Source of the DNA: Corbicula japonica
Lineage: Eukaryota; Mollusca; Bivalvia; Venerida; Cyrenidae
Direction of reading: 5' to 3'
NCBI GenBank assembly: GCA_038501625.1
Contig: JAZAYU010000012.1
Location: 496,001-560,000 of the forward strand
Length of the DNA stretch: 64,000 bases
Part shown: positions 1-12,373 of the stretch, piece after piece
How positions within the stretch are numbered: position 1 is the first letter of the stretch
Layout: each line of letters starts with the position of its first letter
Notes under the pieces: generated by a model
The model's database searches: none
Seen by the model: the letters and a program-made list of their open reading frames with translations, nothing else
Told to the model about the DNA's origin: nothing
Translations under genes and position numbers: made by a program

Positions 1-90
1 GAAGCAAAATTTTATGCCCGCGAGAATATAAATTTTACGGCTGTGGCGCGGAAATTCGTCTCCGCGAAATAAAATGATACCAGTGTCATG
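1..90. repeat. Right end of a TTTCGCG-type MITE (family A), cut by the window edge
   Basis: The sequence has the family's rhythm of 'gcgaaat' and 'cccgcg' words and ends with GCGAAATAAAATGATACCAG. The same end closes the copy at 7888-8089. The left half lies outside the window. Confidence 0.6.
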
Positions 91-280
91 TCCAGTACTA
101 TTTTCTCGATAAACGTTCTGTAATCCAGTAATTTAATCTGAAAAAATAATCAAGGGCCGTGTTACTTAGCTAAAAGAGACAAACACTACTTCACTCACAC
201 TGGAACTTAGACTTGATTTGAATATTCAATATTTTATCAAGCCACTCATTACATGAACACATTAACATATGAGGCATTCT

Positions 281-482
281 ATGGTATCCGTTTATTTCGC
301 GTGACGAATTTTCGCTCAAAAGATGCAAATGACAAATTCGAGCGGAAACAAATTCGCGCATTTATATTTATTTAATAAGATATATCATTATTGGGTGAAA
401 TTTCGCTGGGGTTCAAATTCGTGCATTACCCGAACGCGAAATACTCAAAATTTAAACCCGCGCAAAAACATAATACCACAGC
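281..482. repeat. Family A MITE, about 200 bp
   Basis: It opens with ATGGTATCC followed by TTTATTTCGCG and closes with an inverted 'cgcgcaaaaacataataccaca'-type end, so the ends are degenerate inverted copies. The interior has alternating 'attcg' and 'cgaaat' words and no reading frame. It is the same family as 1-90, 7888-8089, 41249-41434 and 48755-48896. Confidence 0.65.
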
Positions 483-3401
483 AAATTATTTAACAGTTAA
501 CCCTTTATTAATTTGGAACAACAATGTATTAACAAAAGAAGAACGAGCAGATGTCTTTATAATTTAGAGAAACAAGTGTTTAATAACGTTCGCTGAGAAT
601 GAGGACTTCTGGCTTATTTGCCACTGTCTGGTTAAGCAGTTTATCTTGATTTAACATTTCAGTGAACCCCCCAACAACAATTGTCTGAATAGAAGGGTAG
701 TACTGCCTTAGATCATGTGGTGATATAGGAATCGGTTTCGTTTCGAAAAAAGTGCTGTTTAACTGAAGTAAGTACTGTACTGTAGTATGATGTATGAACG
801 CTCATCCATAAAAGCATTATTGTGTTGATTTATATTGTGCCTGGTATTCCAGCTCTTACAGCCTTACTACATTACCAACAAACTCGCAATGAGACAAACT
901 GATCTCTGCTAATGGAAGCTAATATCTATGGCCAAGGCTTAATGGAAATATCACGTCGTTAGTAACCTTAGAATGTCGCCGATGACATGAAATATTCGCC
1001 ATGATCAACTATTTCATTACTGTAGGAATATTACATTGACACGAAATTATCGTACATAAATGGAAATACGAATTTGGGGGATTTCGAGTAGAGACGAACA
1101 ATATTCCGAAAAGTTCAATGTGATAAACGTTGCGCTAACAACGCTAAAATATTTAAATATTTGGGCGTCTTTCATCTTTAACTGAACATCCCTTGTTTAA
1201 TAACAATTAAATAATTGAGATAAGTAACAATTGAGTAATTAAGATTAAGAATAATTTAATAATTAAGAATAATTAAGACATGTAACAATAATGAATAATT
1301 GAGACAAATTTCATTGATTACCGTTACTAACTAAATGCAGAGTCTTTACTTTCAACTAAACAAAAGGATCAAAATGAAACAAACACATTTGCAATGACCC
1401 GTTCAACTGCACAACCTATGTTTTGCTTGTTCGGTTTATAACTTACATTTTTCAATATGATAGTTTTCTAATATTTGAAACCCGAGATTATTTTATGTGT
1501 TTGTTCAGGTATTATTAATAAAATATTTCAGTGTTGCGGAGGCTGTAGTCATAAGATTTTATGAAGTAAAACACGTCATGAAGTAGTAGTAAAGCGATCC
1601 AGGGAATTGAGTTTCTGATGCTACACTATACACCGAGAGCCTGACCATATCGAGATATAAGATCGAGGATCAAGTTTTTAAAAGGTTCAAACGTCTTACC
1701 CGGTGTCACAGACACAAAAACTACATGATTCCTGTTGGAAATAAAACAAAATAAAAAAAATAAAGATGAAATTTTATCTAACAGTATCAACATGTTAAAT
1801 TAAATGTTCTAGTTACACAAATCATATTATTTAAAATTTTCAGCGTGGAATGGGAGTATACTCTTCAAACTTGAAATATAATAAAATACATCATTTTCAT
1901 TTCTTATTTAAATATGTATTCTTAAGTTATTTTGAAAAATTCTATGTTGGGATTGCTTGGCTATATTGTCTATGTTCGTTTTCAATTGTCTTAAGAAATG
2001 TCTAAACAGAGCGGAAATTTTACCCTGGTCAACGTAAATCACCATTCTCTCACCAGAGAGAATGGTAAATCACAACAAGTTGGAAACGGTCTGACGCGGT
2101 GATGTATGGGAAGTCGTTACTTCCTGCAGACGATCTTGTTAACCCTGTACTTCGCATTTCCGGGTTATATTGCATGAGGGAATAATGTAGATCAACATTA
2201 GCTGGCGCATTCGTGCCATCTAATTAGTCTTATAGGATCTGCACTGGTCGTGTCTTGGTCAGAAATAACATAATGAATCTAAAAGCGAACATTGTAGATC
2301 CTGACCAGACGGCGCGGATGTGTCTGGAGGAAAGAGTTGAGTCATTAAGTTATAATTCTGAAGATATTTAAACATGGTATGCCAGTTTCTCTTTTATAAT
2401 GTCACTGCAATCTGCTCTTCGTTTTAATGAGTAATTAGGTACAGTTTGCAGTAGGTTATGTCTATTTTAAAAGTTGTTGCGCAAACAAGTTTTTAAATAA
2501 TGTAAATCTTTGAAACAAAGGAAAGCAGCCTGCATAAAACATTGTTATCAGGTTGGTGGGAAATAACTAATCAAATTTTAATTGCGAGAAGATATCAGTT
2601 CCCCATAATGAATATTATTTATCTGTTCTGTTCGAAGCTAGTTAAATTAGTTATTATAATAATGCTCTCAAAATGTAATATTTACTGAAACAGTTTTTAT
2701 AATAGAACACACAAGTCCAGTGTTGAATTTTAGATAGGATTTATTTAGTCTATTCTATTATATGTAGATAATAAAAATAGTTCTCTCACACTCCGAATAC
2801 AATGAGCATTCAAATAGAATAATTCCCAACCCAAAGCAAAAGGGTTAAGTACTTCGAAAAGTCGAAAGCTTCAATATCTAATTATCTAAACTCGTCAAGA
2901 AAACCAAAAAGCCTTGATCTCAAATGGCGAAAAGCCCAGAAAATAGGATAACTCCCCTTTTATAAGATCTTCGATGAAGAACCCTAAATCAACCTGGCTA
3001 CAGTAACTAGTTAGCGCTCCATGTTAAAAGCTGTAAGCCCCCGTATACGTTAGCCCATGCTAATGGTAGCCCCTGTATAGGTTAGCCTGTTACCATGCTA
3101 AACGTTAGCAGAGGGTAGCCCCCAAATAAGGATGTTAGCCCATTACTATGCTATTAGTGCTAATAGATGATAGCCCCCATATATGGATAGTAGCATCATA
3201 AATCAGGAACGTTGCCCTGGTGTTGCCCTCAACCCCCAGTCGTGTACCAAGCCTGTCATCAGATAATGCTAACTATTGAGATAACAATTATGAGAAAACC
3301 CAGACACACAGCAACAAACAATAGGAAATTAATTAATGAAAATTCTTAGAAATTGAACCTTAAAATCTGTAACATTACCGCGTAATGAGCTCGAAAACAA
3401 T
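483..3401. other. Intergenic stretch, no gene seen
   Basis: AT-rich DNA without a supportable exon. It contains a perfect hairpin at 2041-2066 (11-bp arms, 4-bp loop), a relic at about 2180-2340 related to the interior of the 4487-4777 element ('agatc..gcgaac' words), and at 3000-3190 a degenerate run of 'gttagccc / atgctaa' words. Confidence 0.5.
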
Positions 3402-3605
3402 ACAGTGAAACTCTTCATCAAGACACTCCGAGATTAAGACAACTTCGATAATAAGACTACCATTGCAAGGTCCCATCAGGGTCTCTTTATTAAATAGACC
3501 CTGGTCCCATTTTATGGTTACTATACTTATTTTTCACTCAGAAATAAAAACCACCCCAATATAAAGACCACATCACACCAAGTCTTGATAGCGGGGTTTC
3601 ACTGT
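3402..3605. repeat. Family B MITE (ACAGTGAAAC ends), about 204 bp
   Basis: The left end is ACAGTGAAAC and the right end GGGGTTTCACTGT, an inverted pair. The interior carries 'aagaccac' words repeated in both halves. Other copies lie at 33086-33240, 40867-41039, 47015-47170 and 56991-57144. The best-preserved copies sit between TA dinucleotides. Confidence 0.75.
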
Positions 3606-3839
3606 TCTACACAAGTTTAAGCACTTACAAATCTTTCACATTTATCAATCAAGTTCAGAGCTTGTTTCCCCGAGAAACATGAGAACTTTTGATTGATGAA
3701 ATCTCAGATTATTCCCATCCTTAATAGATACATAAACATCGCAAGGTTAATTATCTCCCCACATCCACATCTTGACTTAACAAAAGACTTATATTCCGCT
3801 TCTCGTCGGAGTCATTCAGCCATTTACTCATGTGATATG

Positions 3840-4010
3840 GCTGTTATCCATGGTCGAACAATGGCGATCCGGATCAGCCGGCACATCTACACCGTTCGCT
3901 TTTAAATTCATTATGTTATTTCTGACCAAAAAGGCGAAGTGTAGATCTTCATATGGATAAAACAACACGGATCTACACTGTTCGCTCATGCGATTAAACC
4001 AGTATGTGGA
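3840..4010. repeat. Relic related to the interior of the TTAA-flanked MITE family C
   Basis: Paired words such as GATCCGGATCAG, ACACCGTTCGC and GATCTACACTGTTCGC, in mirrored order, match the core of 4487-4777 and 22266-22495. The outer ends of that family are not present, so this is a fragment or a shorter relative. Confidence 0.5.
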
Positions 4011-4486
4011 ATAACGGGTAAATTCAATATTCATGAAAACTTAATCTTAAAATATTTAACATGAATCATCTATCATACATTATCTATCAATTTTCAAACC
4101 GCGACCAAAAGTTATTTTTCAAGAATCAAAAGATACGCATGTATACTTTTGAAGTATTCCGCACATCTTAATTAAATAGAAACCTTTGATCGAAGAAATC
4201 AGTGCAGTTGTATGTATTTCCGATTTGAACCGTGATAAGACGGATTTTATCCCCAGGTACCCTGATAACAGGGAAATAGTCTACTATTTGTATTGATAGT
4301 TACTGATAAGCCCGGAGAGGCTTTTTAGCGATTTCACAGGTGAGCCAGACTGTTCTTTCATCAATTCTGTTCCAAAAACATCCATTACTTTTTGACAACG
4401 AAATGATTATTTCTATGCAATAAAGTTTGTAGGTATGTTGAAAATGTCAAAACAAATCCAAAATCCGGAACGCGAGTACATTTTAA

Positions 4487-4777
4487 CCCTTTACTTCATA
4501 GATATGGCATTTTACGGCATTCGAACATTTTACGGCATTCGAACATTTTGCGGCATGCGAACAGTGTTGATCCAGATCAGGCGGCGCATCCGTGCCGTCT
4601 GATCAACATCTACACTATGCGCTTCAAGTTTCATTAGGTTATATCTGACCAAGAAGCGAACAGTGAAGATCTAGATCAGACGACGGATCTGGATCTACAC
4701 TTGTCGCATGCCGCAAAATGTTCGAATGCCGTAAAATGTTCGAATGCCGTAAAATGCCATATCTGTGGAGTAAAAGC
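4487..4777. mobile_element. Palindromic piggyBac-like MITE (family C), about 290 bp
   Basis: The left end is TTAA followed by CCCTTTACTTCATAGATATGG. The right end is the inverted CCATATCTGTGGAGTAAAAG. Starting at AGATATGGC the arms match almost perfectly for about 60 bp, including two copies of TTTACGGCATTCGAACA, and continue imperfectly to the centre. The TTAA survives only on the left; the copy at 22266-22495 keeps it on the right. A CCC terminus beside TTAA is the hallmark of piggyBac-type elements. It has no coding capacity. Confidence 0.7.
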
Positions 4778-5116
4778 TTGATAGCATAAAATGTGTTACC
4801 CTTTGAATATGTTACCCTTTAAACGTGCATATTAAATCTTTATTGAACTGGCGGACAACAATGAAATTCTAGAACGCTGAGTAATATTGTAACTTGTTCG
4901 TGTCAATACAACAAATTGTGACAAAATGAGACAGTGAACGTTTGACGTATATTATTCATGAACTCGGTTTCTATTCCCCAGGTGATAGCCAGCTAATAGG
5001 CCAATTAAACATGCATGGCAATAAACGCAGGAATAAATGTCACGCATTGATCTCGATGTTCTATAACAAGTTTCATTTCACACATTGTACATATGTGCCA
5101 GATTATAACAAAGAGA
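4778..5116. other. Short intergenic stretch, nothing recognised
   Basis: AT-rich sequence with one 68-codon reading frame (4942-5148) that runs into the following palindrome and has no protein-like features. Confidence 0.5.
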
Positions 5117-5216
5117 TTGGAAACCAGTCTCTGGTCTCAAGCATCTGATTGGCTGAAATGGCGACCAGTCGCCATTTCAGCCAGTCAGATCCTTGAGATT
5201 TGAGACTGGTTTCCAT
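5117..5216. repeat. Palindromic hairpin with ~47-bp arms
   Basis: The arm starting GGAAACCAGTCTC is answered by the inverted GAGACTGGTTTCC, and the centre reads GCGACCAGTCGC. The arms have a few mismatches in the middle. It is a compact foldback element without coding capacity. Confidence 0.75.
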
Positions 5217-7887
5217 TCTCAGTTTTATAATCTTTAGTCCAGATGTGCCTGGTTAGAGTCATCGTAAAAGAGGCTATAACCGCTTAGGCCGTAAGTTAGG
5301 GTGTTAGCTTTTCATCAAGTATTTCGTACTCGTACTTTATCGTACCTATCGTACTTAAACAAAACATCAAAGATTCTTCCTTTTGCATCAGTGACGTAAA
5401 CAAGACAATAACTTTTAATGTGGACTCTATTATCACTCGGATGCAAGATTTCCAGGAATGGGGGTTCGTAAGTGGGCAGTCGTAGCGTTATTACATGATA
5501 GTTTCCAACTTCCTGGCCATAAAAAAAGAACATAAAAGATTAAATACTGCTTCCCATAAACGGGATTCGAGCAACACAACTGCCGGAACCCCTAGATCCG
5601 CCCCCTGATTATATTTACACGATTTAAAATGATACACTTATTTGGATGAAGAAATTTATTTTTTAAATATTAATTCAACACGTACATGTATCGTCTTGTA
5701 AACAGTGGAGCATTTATTTTGGTCACTTTGCACTAATGCTTTTAATTAGCTTCATCATTTGAAGACAAAGAAAACAAAGAAAAATATATGTATCCAATTG
5801 TTGCAAAGCTTTAAGTTGATATTTAATAAAACGGAAACAACTCGTAAATGTCACCCAAGTTAAGACAAGTGTCAAGAGATCATATCCTAGCTTTCTCATT
5901 GAAATATTTATATCAAATCAATAAGTTAGCTCAAATAGCTTTCATCTTCCGTATATGAATTGTAGAATAATTTATATACTTGAATACTCGTGTTACAACA
6001 TGAAATAACTCAATGTTTGAGAGATCAACTTTCTAATACAAATATCGTTTAAAGTTAAGTTTCGAAATGCTATCAGTTGCATTGTATGTACAAGTAACAT
6101 CGTCCCTTAAAACATGAATCTAGAAAGCTAAGCTTCTAGATTCTGGCTTAAAAGTCCGACAACTTCTCTCGAAAGATTAAATGTCAAATTATGAAATGTT
6201 ACTATCAAAGACAGGGCAACATACCGGCTGCAGCCGTAGCAATGGGCTGCGTGTCAAATAGAAGCGGCATCTTTGGAAGAACTTTACAGGCGGATGTCTT
6301 TGGATAGGTTGTATGTTTGACATGATGATATGCTACTGGATTTGAAAGGTCTTTGTGTCATACACTTGAAAGGTCTTTCAAAGGCAGGAACCCGGAATAT
6401 GAAAAGCTAGTGGCTTTCAAAAGGTTGCATGTCGAAATATGGGACATGGCTTCCAGGCTGCATGTCGGACTATGGCACATGGCTTGCAGGCTGCATGTCG
6501 GACTATGGCACATGATATGCTGCTGGCTTTGAAAGGGTTACTGTGACATACGGCTCGCTGGCTAAATGTCGGACTTAAACATATGGCATGCTGCTCACTT
6601 TGAATGGCTGCATGTCGGACACTCTGCCTTCAGTTTAACTTGCAATTCTCAAGGGGCATACAAAAGTTTGAGTAGTGCAAAATCTTGATGGTTATGGTAT
6701 AGTTTGAGTATGATTTAATGAAACAGTAGGGGTGAGTATCCTTAATGCGGAGAAGCACATTCCGAAAGTACGCACAACTCCATCATGCTTGATTGATTTT
6801 ATTTAATTTATTTCGGTCTTAAATATAACTTTTATTTTGATAACCTATCGATTATTCACGTATCAACAGTTTAAACAGTCTTAAGTCGTTTCTGTTTTAT
6901 TAGCTTATACGATATATTTGTTTATTTACTACAACATGTACATTCAAGTCGAAGCGAAATTAAAAAGTACAGAATATTGAATATTTAATCTAATGAAATA
7001 TTACCGTAATGTCGCTATGAATAATCTAAATGTAGGCTTAAGTAATGTGAAAAACTCACGAAAATTTCAATTGTTGATGTTATTTTTTTATAAATAATAA
7101 AACTTATTACCTTGTATGCTTTAAATTATTTTCCAGTTACTTCAATACGAATTAAAACATCCCTCCGCATTAACAGTACAGAGTAGAAAATGGCTGAGCC
7201 TCGGTATCAGCGTGAATGCGCAGTGATTCTACCGCGCATGATCGTTTCTCAAGCGATATCGAAAAACTCACCGAGTCTTACTTCTAATATTGAGAAAAAA
7301 AACATTATATGAATTTGACATGATGTAACAAACAATAATATAATTTTTATTTCTCGATGACGTTTTTATTTCAAATCATAAAACGTCTGTGGCCATGAAT
7401 AATGTTGTTGTTCATGTTTCGGAAAAAAATTCTATTTCCTCTATTTAAAATTATCACTCTTTTTTTCCGAATTTACAGACTCTTGTTCTTATCAAGAAAC
7501 AAATACAGACACTTTTTAAAGTTGTGTTTGGATGAATTTACATTAATACCTCTTTTTAGGAAACCAACAGATGAACAGTAGCAGAGTGAAGATTTAAACA
7601 GTAGTACGAACTTGATCAGAAAAAATCATAAACTGTATATAGTGAAATCTCTATGTGAACGGGCTATGCATTATTTTAAATAACTGTGAAGGAAATATAA
7701 GCATGTGTTTTAAAAAACTTTTTGCAAATGGTTTTACCTATTTTTGTTCAAATTAATGTACGATTTGTTCTGCTTTTTGGGCTTTGATTTTTGTTTTTGG
7801 TTGTTTTTTTGGTTTTGTTTTTTGTTGTTTTTTTTTTTAAGCAGAAACTGCTAATAACAAGCAAAACAAGTTACCAGAGCTCTTGTT
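5217..7887. other. Intergenic stretch, no gene seen
   Basis: Contains the tandem array annotated at 6370-6625 and AT-rich DNA with long T runs (7780-7840). No exon with both good coding character and splice sites was found. Confidence 0.5.
6370..6625. repeat. Degenerate tandem repeat, GGCTGCATGTCGGACTATGG unit
   Basis: Words such as GCTGCATGTCGGACTATGGC, 'acatggctt' and 'tgctgg ctttgaaagg' recur at roughly 38- and 60-bp spacing. Two adjacent units around 6450-6510 are nearly identical. No reading frame runs through it. Confidence 0.65.
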
Positions 7888-8089
7888 ACAGTAGTATCAT
7901 TTTATTTCGCGATGAATTTTCGCGGAAAAACCGCAAAATATGAATTTGTGGGGGCATGAATTCGCGCAATTGTATTATTCCATTTAGACACACTGTTAAA
8001 TTGTTTAATTTGGCTGGGCTTAAATTTCGCGCAAATAGCGCGAATTACGCGAAAATTAAACCAGCGCGAAATGAAATGATACCACAGTA
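7888..8089. repeat. Family A MITE, best-preserved copy, 202 bp
   Basis: The left end ACAGTAGTATCATTTTATTTC is mirrored by the right end GAAATGAAATGATACCACAGT. The element lies between TA dinucleotides. The interior consists of 'cgcgcaa' and 'gcgaaaat' words. The 82-codon reading frame across it is a by-product of the repeat. Confidence 0.75.
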
Positions 8090-8497
8090 TTAAGAGCGCA
8101 TACATGAATATATTATACACAATAATAGTGAAGTAGAAGATGAAACTCATTCTTGTTGAAGTGTTCCTTCTATTAGGACATCAGAGACAATATTATTAGA
8201 ACATCAGAGACAATATTCTATAGAGCTACTTATAATTGTTTTCAGATTTAGAAAAGCTTCATGAAATATAACCATTTTATCCAAGTGTCAAAATTTTATT
8301 GTTAACACCATGATTATGAGAAAATCTACATTGTACAATTTATTATCTTCACTTTCTCAAATCTCTTGCTTAAAATTAAAACTAACTTTAAGTAATATGT
8401 ACTTATCTTTCAGACATATCATTTTGTACATATTGTTTCTTATTGTGCGACTTAAAAATATCAATTATACAGGCGTAATTATTTAAAATGAAGTGTG

Positions 8498-8605
8498 TCC
8501 TCGACCGTCCGCCGGTCGAGGAGACTCTACGGGTAGGACTGTCTCCTCGACCGCCTCCAGTCAAGGAGAATATACGGGTACTATTTTCTCCTCGTCCGGC
8601 TCCGG
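8498..8605. repeat. Three-unit GC-rich tandem repeat, period about 44 bp
   Basis: Each unit starts CTCCTCGACCG (last unit CTCCTCGTCCG) and ends 'tacgggta'. The first unit is itself a hairpin (CTCGACCG with CGGTCGAG). It stands out from the AT-rich surroundings. Reading frames on both strands here are translations of the repeat. Confidence 0.7.
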
Positions 8606-10691
8606 ATACGATTATAACCGGTTTCAATCCGTCGGGTTTCCGTCGGCAGTAAAGAACACGTTTAAAGTTTCTGTATTTATTTGTTTAGTTCAATTTGATT
8701 GTTGATAACGATAAATAACAATAAATTGATGTTCACAATATTTGTTTCAGGTTATCCTGTGCAAGGTTTTCACTTGCAAATAAATGTCAAATATAAAACA
8801 CTATTTATAAAATTAAGTTAAGGTAATCCTTATTTATGAGCGGTATTCCTTCGCTCTTGTATAAATTTTAGATGTTTCTTGTAGAAGAGTTAAAAGTAGA
8901 ATGTCTTGATGTAGTAACACAATCCCTAAAATTTACGATAAGTTACCTGCCTCGGGCAATCGTAACCGTGACAACTATAAGGATATCTACATCTTATCAG
9001 TAATAAAATTGTCAAACCGCTTACACAGAATTATAGATGTTAATTATGCAACTAAGTATCAAACTGATTATGACAATAAACTTCAAAATTAAGTAACACA
9101 ATAAATATTTAAATTTAAAAAGAAAGAATTTTTTACTTAAATAAAAGAACATCAACGTTTCAGATAGCTACCATATTTTAGCATGGTAGCACGATTAAAA
9201 TTAGGTTCCTTGTAATTAATATCGTCGTTCGATATTGATTTTTTTTCAAAATAAGTGTCTTTATTAAATAACTATTTATAATCAGCCTTGTAACTTGTTT
9301 ACTCCCAGGCATAATAATGCAGTGGCATTTCAAACTCGTAAGTGGGCCAATTTCTATATCACTTCCCGGCACGGGGCAGAAAAGTCATATAGAAATAAAG
9401 CCCGCATTTTAAGCGATTTGATTGGCTGCTAGAGCAGGGCAAAAAAGTGATATAGATTTTAGCTGAAATGGCGGCTCTCTTGTATTTTTTGTCGATCTAA
9501 GATACTTTTAGTGAAATGAAACTTAAAATGAAACCAATTCAGGTTATATTTTTTTAAATAAAATTGTCAATAAATAAGTGATTTGATATAGGCCTGTTAT
9601 TTGTCCTCGGGACTGTGGTATTGGCCCTCGGCCTTCGGCAAATACGACTGCCCTCAGACAAATTAAAATGCAATAACAAAAGTCTACGTTATTTTGGATC
9701 ATCCCTCGTATATTAAATCAATTACTTATTAACATATCAAACGAAACTTTTGATACCGAAAATGACTGATTACCATGCACTCAGTCCGTAACAAATTGTA
9801 AATGAAGATTGTTTTTATGTGGGATCCTTTTATACTCGTGTAAGTACCATGTCAGTAAAAAGTAAAACTGTGTATTTTGATTACAGAATTAGATTGTATT
9901 ATTAAAATAAATAAAATTTCGGCCTGCAAATGAGAATTTTAATCAAAGCGCTGAAAGCGTTGGAAGACTGGCGCGCTGGTTGATAGCGTAGTTCAAACGG
10001 AGTAATCAAAATGTCTTGAAGGGCGAAATGCACGTTAAGGAAGTGGAAAGATTGCTGTGTTGATGGTCTTACATTAGCTGTCATAGGGGAGCAATGAATA
10101 ACAAGAAGTAGTTTTTTATGTTAGAATTTAACTTAATAACTTTTTGAAAAAACATTTGAAGATTAACAAAAGAGAGGTGAGAGAAGTGAATAGGAACAAA
10201 AAACTCGAACTTTTCCTGCACAGATATCATTTCTTAAAACATATGAAACTATGTATATGTTGTTTGTTTTTTTTTCGTTTGTAAGAGACAGTTACTATCA
10301 ACAACATTAGCATATAAATCGGTATATTCATGCATTTATTTTGATGCAAGGAAAAGTGAGGTTTTCCACTTTCATCTCAACTAAATTTTAGGTTAGGGAT
10401 CTTTTTGATGCTGGAGCGTAAGATAAGAGGTTAAAGTTTGCTAGAACAACGATGATCAGGCTCCGCCACAACTGAGTAGTGTCAACAATGAAATGCAAAG
10501 GCCCACGTAACATAAGAGACTGAAACAGTTATAATCTTAATTTTTACGTCGATCATAACAATGCATTAACAAAAATATCCGCCAACTTTCTTACGGTCCT
10601 TAAAGCTGAGCAAAATCTCGATCCACAGCTACTCCAACCGGGACACCTGCATTAAATCGGTACGTAAACTTTGTTGTTTTGGCCAAATAAA
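8606..10691. other. Intergenic stretch with relic repeats, no gene seen
   Basis: At 9330-9470 two opposed 'tatatcactt..gggca' segments form an imperfect inverted repeat. At 9600-9665 there is a 'cctcgg ccttcgg' segment of a type common in molluscan repeats. The rest is AT-rich with no supportable exon. Confidence 0.45.
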
Positions 10692-11042
10692 CCCGCTGGC
10701 ATTTTAATTCATTTACTAATTGAACTGTTAGTTTTGAGTATAATGGTTAATGGCACTGCAGCCTCCACAACCCCGCTTGCATTCAATTATAAATATATAA
10801 TTATTGCGCAAGCTCTATGTAAACATCCGCACCGGTAAACTGCATTATGCTAAAATATGTTGTTGTCGCCCCTTCAGCCCGCTGGCATTTTAATTCATTT
10901 ATTCATTGAACAGTTAGTGCTGAATATAGTGGTTAATGGTGGGCTCCCGCCCCACGCCCCCGCTTGCATTAAATTATTAATATATAATTATTACGCAAAC
11001 AGGCAAACTCTACGTAAACATCCGTACCGGTAAACTGCATTC
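10692..11042. repeat. Two-copy tandem duplication, period 186 bp
   Basis: CCCGCTGGCATTTTAATTC begins at 10692 and again at 10878. Both copies continue with a 'gaac(t/a)gttag' segment, 'tggttaatgg', 'ccccgcttgcatt', 'atatataattatt' and end 'accggtaaactgcatt'. The second copy ends at about 11042. Confidence 0.8.
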
Positions 11043-11529
11043 TAGCCCTCCAACCAAACCAAAATGGCGACCCACGCTATCTCCCGCTTGTCACGTGGCT
11101 GATTGTTTTTAATCTTTCTTTTAATATCCTTTCATATTTGTTCGAACAAAACATTCTTGTTTTTATTTGTAGCATTTTCTTTCAAAATTCGCATTCCTTC
11201 TCGTAATATTTGTGTTTTCTAAAATTGCACTACTTTTTATGCCGCACAACTACGAAATCAGTCAAGCGTACCTAAACTACGCATGCATATACAGTTGCTT
11301 GTTCACTGCCGCAGATGTTCATTATTTCACTCTACATTTGTTCGTAGGCGTTTCTGGCATGGATTCTCCAAAATTACTGGGAAACTTACTATCAATCGCT
11401 CAGCATTTGCGGAATGGTGTGCTGGATTTTTCATCACACGTGTGCAGATTATTTCGGCCTGCTCTCGCACTGACCACAAAACCCCACTTACTTGAAGTAG
11501 TGCCGATTTAACTGTAAACCTAACCATTT

Positions 11530-11990
11530 GACTTTTTATGCCCCCACGAAGTGAGAGGCATTTAGAATTATTGCACTCTTCCATCCATCCATCCGTCCGT
11601 ACGTCCGTCTGTACGTCCCCATATCTTGTGGCATCAACTCCTCGTACACTTTCAGGCGGTTTTCTTTCAAACTTGTATAAATTATCAAGCAGGATGTGTA
11701 GATGAAAAGATTTTTTCCTGCGACCATTTTACCATTTATCTTGTGGCATCAACTTCTCATTAACTATCAGGCGGATTTCTTTCAAACTTACAAAGGTGGT
11801 CAAGCTGGATGTGTAGATGATTGTAAAGAAAGGATTTTTTCCTGTTGACATTTTTAACAACTGTTATGGCCATTTGTTAATTTTAGTAATTAAAATATTG
11901 AGGCATCAAGTCCTCATTTACTATCAGGCGGATTTCTTTCAAACTTCAAATTTACTGACTAGGCCAACGAGCATGCCATTGATATACATT
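11530..11990. repeat. Degenerate internal repeat of the 'tgcccccacgaagtg' type
   Basis: It begins TTTTATGCCCCCACGAAGTG, passes a 'ccatccatccgtccgtacgtccgt' tract, then has three imperfect units of about 120 bp each carrying 'catcaa(c/g)t(c/t)ctc', 'tatcaggcggatttctttcaaactt' and 'ggatgtgtagatga'. A fragment of the same family is at 34828-34890. No protein is encoded. Confidence 0.65.
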
Positions 11991-12373
11991 TTTATTAATG
12001 TCAAGAATATCTCAATTTTTATTAACGAAAATAATATCTCAATATTGACTTAATCATGGGTCATAATTACGTTGTTACTAAAACAATAAAAATAGCAGGT
12101 AACCGCTTCCTATACCAATGAATAGAATGTAACTCTGTATGTAACTCGCAAATATGTTCCATTCATCAATCCTGCACATCTTCCTTTAAGCATTATAATA
12201 AATGGTAACTTAATCCCCTTTATGCGCCAGAAAGGCACAGCTGCGCCCCATATAAGAAATTTCTGCTATATGCTTTGAGCGTTGCCGCATAAACGCGTTT
12301 AATTTGTTTCACCTCATAAACAAAACAAAAATTAAAAAATTGGAAATTGAAATTAATTATGCGGCGTTACAGT

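Noticed and set aside
11212..11511. 99-codon plus-strand frame with overlapping frames on both strands
   Set aside because: No splice context, no recognised domain, and borders a dispersed repeat; not enough to call a gene.
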